From Rosa chinensis (lineage: Eukaryota; Streptophyta; Magnoliopsida; Rosales; Rosaceae): 64,000 nt of DNA. Numbering within the stretch: the stretch's first letter is position 1; each line of letters starts with the position of its first letter. Shown one piece after another: positions 45,868 to 57,048 of the stretch. The notes under the pieces were generated by a model, which had not been told where the DNA came from, made no database searches, and worked only from the letters and a program-made list of their open reading frames with translations. The DNA is taken from the NCBI RefSeq assembly GCF_002994745.2, contig NC_037090.1:18588001-18652000 (forward strand). Reading direction: 5' to 3'. Made by a program: the position numbers and the translations under genes.

Positions 45868-47473
45868 ATTGTTCCATTCCAGAGCATTTCAATTCATCTA
45901 TTCCAATCTAACTTGATCATGTTTGTGTTATTACAAAAATAAATATAAACTAAAACTGTAAACTCTACGGGTCCAAACACATCAATTTCTGCAAAACTAT
46001 AAAAACACGTTACATGTCCATTTTTAGAATTTGGCACAGTGCACTGACGTCAATCTAACACTTCAGATCTATTCACAATACTTACTACTTTGGATCCTAA
46101 TAATAAATGATGAATTAAATTCTAGACCACAAACCATACATAGATTTTTGTATCGGGACCTTGATCCCCATATCCACACTCCAAACTTGGACTTCTAAAT
46201 CTAATTTAAACTCAGACCCTAAACATCAACCCTTAATCTCGAATTCTAACCCCCAAATCTAACCCGTCTTTTAATCTATGATCTGAGCTTAGGGCCCTAT
46301 AGCTTGAGACTTCAAATCTTTTAGAGGAAGATAACTCGACTGATAGATTCCCACCTAGAAAAGACAGATTTAACTAAAGAACCGCTCATTTTAGCTTCTC
46401 ATTTCACTTCTATCTATTTTCAAGTTCAACATATTTTCAGAGATGCCAACTTAATTTGTGGCTAATCATCTTGCCTCTTTAGGTCATGACACTTAGAAGT
46501 TATGACCCTGCTGTTTGGTTTTTTTTATCTCCCTCTTACTGTGTCCCCAACATTCCAACTGGATCACTGGATCAGGTGAGAATGGGTGTTAGTAGAGATT
46601 TGTTTTGTAATTTTCTTTATGTCATCAAAAACTGCTCATATACTTTATATGACAAAGCAACTTCCTAGTGCCGGCCGAACAGGCAACAGAACAGAAATGG
46701 TTCACCATATATACGCACTAATGGCTGTGAATAGACACTATGAAATACTACTGCCATTGAACCAATCATGTTGGTCTTAATCATCCATGAGACGAACACT
46801 TGATTGTGGGTTCGGTTGCGCACTAATGGTATGGACATGATTGAGTATTGAGAAATAGCCAACGTGGGAATTCTTTCATCAGATTGTCATGCATTCAATT
46901 AAGGTGCAGTACTTGGAGAATTGTTTTTTCAGTGCCGACACTGAATTTTAGTGAACGGAATTTGGGCCATTTTGGCATAATCGAAATGCAAAGAACCACA
47001 TGAAAATGAGGTGGAAAATGATGTACGAAATTGAAGTGGAGGGGACTGGAGGAGGTAGTACACACAACACACTACTGGCTGTTGATTGTGAGGTATCCAG
47101 TGTGCCTTGGGATGAATACAGGAAACTAGGGGCCCTCGTCGTGGTACAACTAGAAACTAGGACACATGCTGCTGTGGGAGCCATGGCCACGATGCAAACG
47201 CGTGAAAATAGAAACCGCACTGAGGTGGGTAGGGGTTGGGAATTAAAATATCATCCTCGTATCCGAAATCATTTTCTAGCCCCATCCCGCCGCAATTTCG
47301 GTCAAAATATAGGGTCTTTGACTCATAAGGACTAAATAGAAAAATTTGTTCCTCATCTATATGCAAAAAGAAAAACATCCCCATCATACCATTTTAATTG
47401 ATATACAGAGCTATTTGTCATGCATATCTATTCAATTTATTTTAAAATAAATATATGTTTGCGGCTGACCCTT
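45868..47473. other. Non-coding intergenic region
   Basis: No recognisable gene. An open frame of 111 codons at 47000-47335 (+) has no family resemblance and no splice context, and is left uncalled. Much of 46060-46400 is AT-rich simple sequence. Confidence 0.5.
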
Positions 47474-47705
47474 TTAGAGCATTTTTAACAATAAAAGCCA
47501 TTTTGAGTCAAATTTTAGCTAAAGTAGCTAAAAAGTCATTTTAGCTAAAGTAGCTAAAAAGTCATTTTAGCTAGCTACTTTAAAAATACGTATGTATCAG
47601 TGTTCCATATTTTAGTTGATTTCAAATTTATATTATTTTTTAAATGAAGTTTAAATAGTTTAAATATATTTATAAATTACATAAAATAACACAAAATGAA
47701 TGTTT

Positions 47706-47938
47706 TGTTTAAGGAAAACTGAAATTGGGAGAGAATTGAGTTATGCTTTCATTGATAATAGGGGCCTCTTTATATAGAGGATTACAACATATAGAATCAG
47801 AGTTGTACAACAATTAATCAGATATCTATAAATATTTCCCAGAATATCTCTAATTCAAAACCCTATTACAACTAGGTCAAGTAACCTAAGAGTTTGGGCC
47901 AGACACATATTCTGGATTTACTTGAACACTCCCCCTTG
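47706..47938 (-). repeat. 3' LTR of the Copia element
   Basis: Left-hand copy of the LTR (3' LTR in element orientation). It shares gataataggggcctctttat and tttgggccagac-catattctgg with the other copy. The copy at the right has a short insertion (ggaaagataatcg) that this one lacks, or this copy lost it. Confidence 0.92.
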
Positions 47939-48749
47939 TGTCGCCTAAACGTGGTGCTCTTCTCGTTACCTCATTAAAAACATTGTCGAGTAACAAAAAC
48001 CCAGTGAGACAAAAATAACCTCGATCGAAGGGGAAAAAGAGCACAACACACCATTCACATTTCGAGACCATACATGTAGACATCTCCCCCTGATGTCTGC
48101 ATCTCCCTCTGATGACAACGGTCATGGGAGTTCGGATAACTTCCTCAAGCGATGCTACCAACATGTTTCTCGAAAGTGGAATTTAGGCAATGACTTGGTG
48201 AGCAAGTCTGCCACACTGTCCTCAGATCGAACCTAGTTCACTTTGATCTTGAGGAGAGTCTGTTATTGCTGATTATGCTTGGTGTTATCGCTTTTGATGT
48301 AGCCTTGCTTCATTTGTTCAAAACAAGCAGCATTATCCTAAATTCTCATAGGCTCATCTGTGGTAGACTTCAAACCACAATTGTTCGAATATGCGGAACT
48401 ATGGATCCAATCCATATACATTCACGAACCACTTTATGAAGAGCAATAATCTCTACATTGTTCGAAGATATAGCGACTAGGGTCTGTTCTGTAGACCTCT
48501 AAGATATCATGGTCTTTACCCATGGTGAACACTTAACTAGTTTGGGAATGACCTTTGTGTGGTTCAGAGAGATACCCAACATCAGCAAAACCTTCCAAAA
48601 CGAGATGGGAATAGTGGACGCAAGCCAGTGTTGGCGGCATTCTTGATGTGTGATGGGTCTGAATTCATCGTCTCTCTGTAGGGATAGAACAAGCCCATAT
48701 CAATCGTACATCTCAAGTACTGAAAGATATCATTTACACCAATCTAATG

Positions 48750-49530
48750 GCGTCGCATTGGCGCAAAGCTATACCTTAGCTAACAAGTTCACTGCAAATG
48801 AGATGTCTGGTCTTATGCATTGAGTTAAGTACAATAATGAGCCTATTGTACTCAAGTAAGGCACTTCTGCCCCTAGCACATCTCCGTCATCATCCTTCAG
48901 ACGAAGAGGATCATTTTCAGGATCAAGACTACGGACGATCATGGGGGTGCTTGAAGGTTTGACCTTGTCAAAATTCCTAAGCATCTATCAACACGATGCT
49001 CAAGTTCCAAACCAAGACATAATCGTGTTCTCCCAAAATCCTTCATCTGAAACTCGGATTTCAAATGTTCAGCGGTTTCCCTTAACTCTTTTAGGGCTTC
49101 TAATGAAGATCATGTCCAACATAAACCGCGATAGAATCTGAAACTTGTTATGGAAACCTGCGAGCATATCCCTTCCCAATCAAGTAGTCACTTTAGTGAG
49201 CGTTTCAATCTTATTGCAAACACGCTATGTATTCTAGAGTCACTTGACTTGGGTAAATGAAGACCACCATGAACCTTCATGTATATTCCGTATCTAGATC
49301 CCCATAGAGATACGTATTGACCACATTTGTAAGCTACATGATCAGTTATTTGGAAACTACCAAACTGACAGGGTAGTGGAGTGCAATGACATCCATTACG
49401 AGAGAATATATCTCATCGTAGTCGATTCCAGGGCGTTTTGTGAGAAGCCTTGCGCCATAAGGCGAGATTGCCATCTCTTTTTCTCATCACGCTTTCTAAC
49501 GAAGACCCATTAGTCAATAGGTTTTATGTT
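48750..49530 (-). pseudogene. Copia reverse transcriptase/RNase H remains
   Basis: Minus-strand frames read MAISPYGARLLTKRPGIDYD, then VVNTYLYGDLDTE, and further on KPSSTPMIVRSLDPENDPLR and VPYLSTIGSLLYLTQCIRPD with SFAVNLLAK. These are the N-terminal reverse-transcriptase block and the reverse-transcriptase/RNase H junction of Copia Pol. The catalytic YVDD region is not visible in an intact frame. Several stops and shifts. Confidence 0.8.
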
Positions 49531-50029
49531 AAGAGGTGTTGGCATCACTGGCTAAAAAACCTTCCTTTTTGTTAGGAATAGGTTCTGATGTTGAGGCGTC
49601 CCCCAATGATAACCATAATCCGAAAGATACTCATGAGAGGGATTTTGAGTGTCAATGATCTAAGGATTGGTTGTGCCAAAGTATCCTTCGAATCCATGGG
49701 TCTCCCACGCATCCTAGCTGGGGCCATGACCTGTAATGCCAGAGTGCCACTCTCTATGGGGTTGGCGCCATGCCTACATCCGCTTAGGGTGGCGCTCACG
49801 TTCTCTTGTAGGGACGTCCATCCTTGCAGGCATATTTGCAGCAGATATGTGTGATCTCATCACTTTAACAGGGATCGAGATGAGACATAGTGGGGATAGA
49901 CCACGACAATTCCTGTCGTTCCTGCTGAACATTTGTGTTCTTACTCCCCCTAACGACGGGAAGACTATCTCATCAAAATGACAACCTGCAAATCTAGCGG
50001 TAAGGAGATCGCCTTGCAAGGGCATTATG

Positions 50030-50720
50030 TGGTGGACGATTGTTGGAGTCAAATCCAACTGAGTTGCCCATTAATCTGTAAGGACCTATCATAGGGAGCT
50101 GTGGCGGCGCAATTGGCACATAAATGGCTCACTCAAATGTGCGTAAGTACGAAATACTTGTACCGAGTCACTAGCTGTAAAACAAAGATAGATTGAGTGG
50201 TGGTAGGTCGTAGACGAAGTAGCATAGCTGCATGAGATATTACATCACCCCAAGCGGATATAACGAGATTGATGCACATTACCAATATCCGGGTTACCAT
50301 CGTAGTCATTTCTTCTAGACCATTTGGGTGTGTTCATGAGAATATGATGTCCAACATCAGTCCCAGTGATATGTAATAACCACCGAAAGTCTTCGATGTA
50401 AACTCTCTAACATTATCAAATCTAATTGACTGAATAGGATGATCCGGAGAGTGAGCTCGTTGTCATATGATATGTGCTAGGAGTGTAGTATAAGAAGCAT
50501 TTACAGATGGACAATGGCACAACACATGACCAGCGTGTTTGCGTGTCAACCAACATCATGAGATATTTAAACGTCGGCAGGTTGGTTGAATCTATCTACA
50601 GAATCCCCATGGATTCTAGAATAGAATGAGTATTTTCATATCGTTTGCATAGGACAGTCTCAGTCCTAATTTCCCTAAGGAACGGGCTTTGTAAAACAAG
50701 CGAGAGGCTTTAGAAGCAAT
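50030..50720 (-). pseudogene. Copia integrase remains
   Basis: On the minus strand short blocks such as FMVLVDTQTRWSCVVPLS resemble the integrase core of plant Copia Pol (usually MVLVDASTRW). The rest is heavily decayed. Function lost. Confidence 0.55.
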
Positions 50721-51739
50721 CAATAAGGATTTTGGCTAGGCCTAAGCGTCTGAAACGATATTTGAAGCAAAGTTAGTGATTGCATCATCACCTAGGGTGC
50801 CATCACCATGATGGACGCCATCCATGGCATCAAGGATAGGGACTGTACCATCCCTAGGCTAGTGGTAAAAGGCAACGACGCCAGGGGCAGCGGTCACATT
50901 TAGTTCAGGAATTAACTTTTGATTCATGCTTCGTTTCGCTCGAGAGAATGGATATCAGTGTGAAGTCTTTAGTAGACGGATCATCATATCATGACTAGGA
51001 TGACCTATCCTGTCGTGACAAAGCTAATATGTGTCTAAATCCAAGAGATCTTCTCTCATAACTTTATTGGATATAATAGCTCGAATAGTGACATATAGTC
51101 CACTAGAGAGACACATAAACTTTTCTAAGATGCAATCATTAGAGGTATTGCAAATGAACTCATTTTCATTCTCTACATGCGTTTCTGCATGAAATCCGTT
51201 GGCTACTCATAGGTGCGATTTGCCCTAGGAGCGTGGAGAGTTTATGTGACAATAATCAAGGTGTCATTTGGCAGGGGGACCTTGGGCTATTCCATGTCCT
51301 TTAATTAATACTGATGGCCCAGCCATCGTAGTCATAAAGTAATATGCTCAAAATCAAAATGGAGTCATGAAAAGAACTTGAAATTTTATTCATAAGCCAA
51401 CAGAGTACACTCATAATCATTAGGAGAATCTAATCCAAATGCTAGCTAATGCAAAACAAAGATAGTCGTTTGACTTCTTTCGGTAACTCCAAAATAAATA
51501 TGACCAGGTGAGTAGAGAGATGTCGGTGGAGCAAAGCTTGCTTAAGTACCATTTATCTCAAAACCTTCTTCGACATCATACTCACTTTGGATGAGGCTAT
51601 GTGAAGAAAAACTAAACCAATGACATTTACTACAAAGTATATGGCAATTGCCTATTACATCTCTTGGAAAAAATAAAGACTTAAACAGAATTGGAGATTT
51701 ATTGATCCCAGCCAAATTTGTAGTCTTCAACCCTTCACT

Positions 51740-52808
51740 CTAGATCATCTTCTTGATCTTCTTGTTCCATATAGTGAGCTTCTCTTGCTTCACAATATAC
51801 TTTGTAGGCGGTGATAATTTCTTCATGAGCTCTACAAATGTGTGCCCAATGACCAGATACTCCACATCGAGAACATACATTTCTTTGCTCAGACTCCATT
51901 CATTGAGGCGCTTTTGAAAGCATCATTTAGATGACTCCTAGTGTTGGTGGCGCCACCAACATGGCCAGAGGCGTTGCCTCCCTTTCTTTTTCCACGTTGA
52001 CCTCTTTGGTTCCGTGTTCGCCTATTTTGGCGGTTATCTTCCTAAGTAGAGTGATTATATGGACCAAAACGTTCAGAATTATCCCTAAGATTAGGATTTC
52101 ACTCTTGGCGCCCTCTCCTAGGGGTGCGACTATAGTTGGATTCCGGAATATGCTCTGTTTCCATAGATCTCGAATTATAGTTCTTCACAAGGATGTTGTC
52201 ATGCTTTTCAGCGACATTCATAGCTCCAATGAGCTCATGAAACCTTGTGATCCGTCCTGCAGTAACATCGATTCGATAGTTCTTAGCAACCATCAATGCA
52301 GAGATAGGGAAGGTAGAGAGAGTCTTCTCAATCAACATCGCATCTGTAATCTCTTTACCACAGAATTCCATTAAGGATTTAATGCGAAGTGCTTCCGAGT
52401 TGTAGTCAAGAACTGACTTGAAATCACAGAAGTGAAGGCTATGTCATCTCACTTCTAGGTCAGGAAGCAGGGAGTCACAGACGTTGCCAAATCCTTCTTT
52501 AAGTGAGCCCACAACCTTCTGGAGTCTTCTTCATTCATACACTCGTACTGGAGCGAATCATCCATATGACGAGTCATTAGGATGATGGCTTTCACCTTAT
52601 TTTCCTTTAAGGCTGCTCTATTTGCTTCCAAAGCTTGAGCTTGCTCAACAGTTAGCACGTCCTGGCTAGGCTTGAGAATCATATCCAGGATTCCATTGGC
52701 CTTAAGATGCTGGCGGACATCACGAATCCACTTGTGATATCCAGAGCTAGTTGTTCCTAATGGAGCAAAGTCCATTTTGTTCATATTACTCATCCTGAAA
52801 GAGAACAA
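51740..52808 (-). pseudogene. Copia gag remains with CCHC zinc knuckle
   Basis: The frame starting near 52790 (MSNMNKMDFAPLGTTSSGYH, then KWIRDVRQHLKANG) is the N-terminus of plant Copia gag. A second frame (52371-52099) continues with the UBN2-type domain (MEFCGKEITDAMLIEKTLST). Near 51880-51840 lies the zinc knuckle CSRCGVSGHWAHIC. The parts are in different frames, so no full Gag can be made. Confidence 0.85.
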
Positions 52809-53232
52809 GAAAAATGGTTAGTTTCGGAGAGGAAAAAGCCACCACGAAAACATATAAAATTCTTGAGCGTAATCGCTTCCCTAAGAAAATTAGGAATTTC
52901 TGAGCTTAATCACTTCTGAGAAATTCAATTCCAAGAGGTATTGGATTAGATCGAAACAATGATGTAAGTGGTCGATCATAAATTCTCTACAAACTCTAAG
53001 TTTGGAGATCTCAACAAGCTCCAAGTTTGTAGTGAGCACGAATCCCCACAGTTCGGCTTAATTAGGTCTCCCCTATGATGAAGAAATGGGGGTAGAAGAA
53101 GGGAGTTTGCAAGTCTCCGAGGAAAAAGAAGAGAAAAACAATAAGAAAAAACTTCAAAAATGGGAACTAATAGAACCTTTAAAACATACCTTGAAAAGTG
53201 TACAAAATTGTCAGAAAAAGTCGCCAGAAAAT

Positions 53233-53718
53233 TCACTGGAATTTGATAGCCAGAGGTGGCCGAAAATCTTCGCTAGAGGTGGTCGCAAGAATTGTTTGGC
53301 GGTGGTCTGCTTCCCTTTTTTTTTTCTTTTGCAATGTGGGCCTGCTCCTCTTTCTTTCTCTCTGGGCTTCCCCCTTTTTTTCTCTTTCTTTCTTTTCTTT
53401 TGACTTGGGCCGCGTCAACCCCTTTTGTTTTTTTTTTGCTGACATGTGCCGAGTCACCTGTATGGGCCGCGTCTCTCCTCTGGGCCGACTTCTCTTTGTT
53501 TTTTTTTTCTTTCTTTTCTTCTGCTTCTGGGCCTGCCCTTTTCTTTTCTTCTTCCAGCAATGGTTTTTTTTTTTCTTCTTGTTTTTTCTGGCAATGGGTC
53601 GGCCTCCTTTTTTCTTTTCTTTGACTTTTGGCCGAGAGCATCTTCTTCCTTCTTCTTCTGTTTTTTTTTCTTCCTTTTGATAGCAGGGGTTGTTGCTGCT
53701 TATGGGAGATAGCAGCAA
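53233..53718. repeat. Low-complexity CT-rich (GA-rich) tract
   Basis: Poly-T/C-rich sequence with interspersed gggcc words, opening long frames on both strands by composition alone. It forms part of the untranslated leader of the Copia element. Confidence 0.8.
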
Positions 53719-53825
53719 GCGCCTAAGCGGGTTAGCTTGGTGTGTGAGGCATCAAGGTGTGCGGCGGAGGTTGCTAGGGTTTGAAGGCTACGATATTAGG
53801 GTTTTAGGGTTAGAGCTTTGTGACA

Positions 53826-54063
53826 TGTTTAAGGAAAACTGAAATTGGAAGAGAATTGAGTTATACTTTTATTGATAATAGGGGTCTCTTTATATAGAGG
53901 ATTACATGACATAGAATCAGAGTTGTACAAGGAAAGATAATCGTACAATTAATCGGATATCTATGAATATTTCTCAGAATATCTCTAATTCAAAACCCTA
54001 TTACAGCTAGGTCAAGTGATCTAAGAGTTTGGGCCAGACGCATATTCTGGATTTACTTTAACA
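53826..54063 (-). repeat. 5' LTR of the Copia element
   Basis: Right-hand LTR copy (5' LTR in element orientation), next to the leader. Flanked on the outside by the target copy TGTTT. A clear initiator-Met primer binding site could not be read beside it, probably because of decay. Confidence 0.92.
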
Positions 54064-54266
54064 TGTTTTAAATTATAGAGAGCCTCATCTCGCTCTCTAT
54101 ATTTAAGAGCGAGATAGCTAAAAGTTATAATGGAGAGCCACTTAGAAGTCTGATTCAGCTGCTAAAATAGATAAAAAGCTAAACATGCTCTTTAAAATGA
54201 CTAAAGAGCCAAAATAGGGAGTCTGCTAAAGATGTTCTTATATCGGCCACTAGCGTCGCCATCACC

Positions 54267-54419
54267 ATGAGCATCTTCGTACTCATCTCTGCCATCATGC
54301 TCGCCACTTACAGAGCCTGCAATGGTTATGACAACAACGACTACAATGAGTCCCGTCGCTCCTCCACCATCACCAGCAACTATTCCTCCGAGCTAATGAA
54401 AGTCGTGATTTATTGCTAA
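54267..54419 (+). other. Short GC-rich open frame, possible gene fragment
   Basis: Fifty residues beginning MSIFVLISAIMLATYRACNG and continuing with NESRRSSTITSNYSSEL. It has one hydrophobic segment followed by a Ser/Asn-rich stretch. Base composition is unlike the AT-rich surroundings. No family was recognised and no splice sites or promoter were seen. It could be the 3' end of a degraded membrane-protein gene. Confidence 0.25.
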
Positions 54420-55980
54420 ACAATATGGATGGAGATTTGTTAAAGAATTGAAAAAAAATCAGAGAATAGAGAGAATAGAGTTGTGTGGCTGTGTGTGTGT
54501 TCGTGAGGAGAAAGATAAGAGATAAGAACCTGAGGAACTCCTTGTGGTATGCATGATTGTGGTATTTGTTTGTTTGTTTGTTTGTTTATTATTATTTTTT
54601 TTAATAGGAGTTCATAACAATAGATCAACAACCAAATCAGTTAGAAACTAACAAAACTTTAACTAGAGAAATTGTGGGGAAACAACCAACTCTCTACCCA
54701 AGCACTGTAGCTCATTACAAATCACAAACGCTCGCATGAATGCAAGCCTAGTACTGACAAAAATAGCCTTGCCTCCCAAGGAAAAATAGATTATCTACAT
54801 CTCATCTGTCTGCACTTAATTATGGTACAAATGAAGAATATATATAAACATCTCAGAAAGCTTCTAGAAGCTATCTCTATGCACACTAGACTTGAGATGC
54901 CTGGTCCATGTGGTGCTTTGTTAATAAATGAATGTTGCAGACACGTGCATGGCATAATTGAATTTTGCAAAAGCACAATTAAACGATGGACGTTTGGTTA
55001 CAATCATATACAATAATATATTATTTATTGCATGATGGTGTTATTGACGGTTAGTAATAAATATTATTGAGGGTAAATAAAATTTCTATTGAGGATCAGT
55101 AATTGTTTTGACTGTATTATTGAGAGTCAGTAATAAAACCCTGCATACCAATGACGACCTCTACTCCATTTACCAAACGCAAAATACCATCATCACTACT
55201 AGCCACAACCTTTTCTAGTTCCTCCATTCTCAAACTGAATGCTTAATCAAACATAGTGATTAAATCCACTCAAAAATGGACTCGTTATCTTCATCTTCTA
55301 GCTCTTCAACCTCTGCTTTGAATCTAGCCATGGAGGCCTTAGTAGGCGCCTAGCTCCCTCATGGTTGTCTCCGCCTTCTACATCCATAAACTCAATGTCG
55401 ACCAATTCATCAACCACCTCATACCAATCATGAAAATATAACTAAATTTCATAGAAAAAGAAAATCAAAATTAAAGCAACATAAGTTTGATTCAATTTCA
55501 AAGAAGAAATCAAAGCTCAAAATCAATTTCAAGAAGAATGACCTCAATTCGAATCAAGCACACAAATATGAAATCAAGAATAAATTCAGAATCAAAATTG
55601 AATTCTCTCTCTTCTTGCTGAGATCTCTAAGAAGAAGAAGAAGAAAAAGAAGAGACACAGGTTGCGAATCAGAATACAAAAAGAATAGAGGGGAGCAAAA
55701 TAATCGAGAACAAATTGGCAAAAAACTCTAAAACAGGAGAAAAAAAACATTTGGGGTATAAAAAAGAAAAATATAGACTCATTACTGAAACTTAGGATAA
55801 ATAGTTGTGGTCAAAATTTTGGAGATATTATCCTACAAATATATTGGGAATTCCCCATTCCTCCATACCCATATACTCGTTGGAAATTAAGTCCCCGTAC
55901 TCGCCCTAAATTCCCGTTAACATATATTCTTAATCCTATTCTTTTTTAATTAACCCCACCCCATCCCACCATTGATAACT
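54420..55980. other. Non-coding region with simple repeats
   Basis: A (TTTG)n run lies at about 54567-54586, followed by a T-run. Near 55030-55140 a motif of the form tattgagggtcagtaat recurs four times with changes. Between 55620 and 55680 an AAG-rich run occurs. No gene is supported. Confidence 0.5.
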
Positions 55981-55984
55981 TCAC

Positions 55985-56903
55985 AAATGGGAGGTCACTG
56001 TCTTACCACCCCTTTTGGGTGTTCAGCCCATTGAAACTCCAAGCAGGTGATCACCCAGCTCGGTCTTTGTTGGATTGGATATTTGATATGATGGATGTGC
56101 TTCATGGTGAACAATGTGATTTTCGTCTTCTTGGGTTTGTGGACAATTTGGACTGAAAGGAATAATTTGTTGTGAGAAAAAAAGGGTTTTCAACTTATGC
56201 ATATGATTCAGTGGACTATCAAGCAGATGGGGGAGTATCATAGTATTCATCCCAAGTTGGGTATAAAGAAGAAAAGAGAGGTGACGAAGTGGCTAAACCC
56301 TTCAACTGGTAGGCTATAAGTTAATTTTGATGGTGCTTTTAAGGTGGAAAGTGGGTGTGGTGGTATTGGTGTAGTAGTTATAGATAGTATGGGGAGGAGT
56401 GTCATAGCAATGGCTAGACCTTTTGTACATGCACATTTAGTTCTAAATATAGAGGCTGAAGCGTGTAGAGTTGGTCTTCTTCTTGGTATTTACCATGGTT
56501 GGATGAAATTAGATATTGAGAGTGACTCTGTCCTTTTAATTACTGCACTTCAGAGTGAGGAGAAGAATTCTTGGAGGTAAGTCGAGTTTTAGATGATTGT
56601 AAGGACTATTTGTCTGCTTTTTAGTCAGTTAGAATTCGGCATATTTACCATAGAGCCAATGGTATAGTAGATAGGCTTGCTCACCTTGCTAGGTTGTTTC
56701 TTTTGGACAATATTTAAGATAAGATTCCTACAATTATTCAAAATGTTCTCTACGAGAATTATTATAATTGTTCTATTGTAGCATGAGGTTCAATTCGGGT
56801 TTTATGGTTTCCGTTGTAAAATTCTATTATTAATATAATAAATAGAACCAGGTGTGAGGCTGAGTCTTTCAACTAGGTTAGGTTCCAAACCCTCCCTCCC
56901 CCC

Positions 56904-56934
<31 letters not shown>

Positions 56935-56937
56935 AAA
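55985..56937 (+). mobile_element. LINE 3' part with RNase H domain and poly(A) tail
   Basis: Frames read LWTIWTERNNL (end of the reverse-transcriptase zinc region), then after shifts a plant LINE-type RNase H: FDGAFKVESGCGGIGVVV, EAEACRVGLL, LDIESDSVLL and, in another frame, YHRANGIVDRLAHLAR. The expected acidic residues and the His are present, but stops and shifts break the protein. It ends in a C-run (56898-56924) and A-run (56925-56937). Upstream reverse transcriptase and endonuclease are missing, as in 5'-truncated copies. No clear target duplication was found. Confidence 0.75.
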
Positions 56938-57048
56938 CCATTGTACAATAATCAAATAATAAAAATATGAATTTAGAAGTAAAACATTATAAGATATTTC
57001 TTTAGTCAAATATATTGATAGAGTTATGTCTAATGGTAGTTATCAACA

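Larger units (their letters stand above)
47706..54063 (-). mobile_element. Degenerate Ty1/Copia retrotransposon
   Basis: Two LTRs of about 235 bp (47706-47938 and 53826-54063) begin TGTTTAAGGAAAACTGAAAT and end TTGAACA or TTAACA. They are flanked by a perfect 5-bp duplication, TGTTT (47701-47705 and 54064-54068). A polypurine tract (gacacaagggggagt on the minus strand) abuts the left LTR, so the element runs leftward. From right to left: a CT-rich leader, gag, zinc knuckle, integrase remains, reverse transcriptase and RNase H. All frames carry stops, so it is inactive. The LTRs differ at a moderate number of sites, pointing to an old insertion. Confidence 0.92.
47477..54237. mobile_element. 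PIF/Harbinger-type MITE split by a Copia element
   Basis: The left end gagcatttttaacaataaaa (47477) and the right end, in reverse complement gaacatctttagcagactcc (54237), form imperfect inverted repeats. Both are flanked by TTA (47474-47476 and 54238-54240), the 3-bp target of PIF/Harbinger elements. Without the inserted retroelement the MITE is about 400 bp. It is AT-rich and non-coding, with a short tandem block (aaagtagctaaaaagtcatttt) near its left end. Confidence 0.75.

Noticed and set aside
47000..47335. 111-codon open frame
   Set aside because: No recognisable domain, no splice or promoter context; likely chance.
53233..53718. Long Lys-rich or Phe-rich frames of 110-161 codons on both strands
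   Set aside because: They are produced by T/C-rich low-complexity sequence in the Copia leader.
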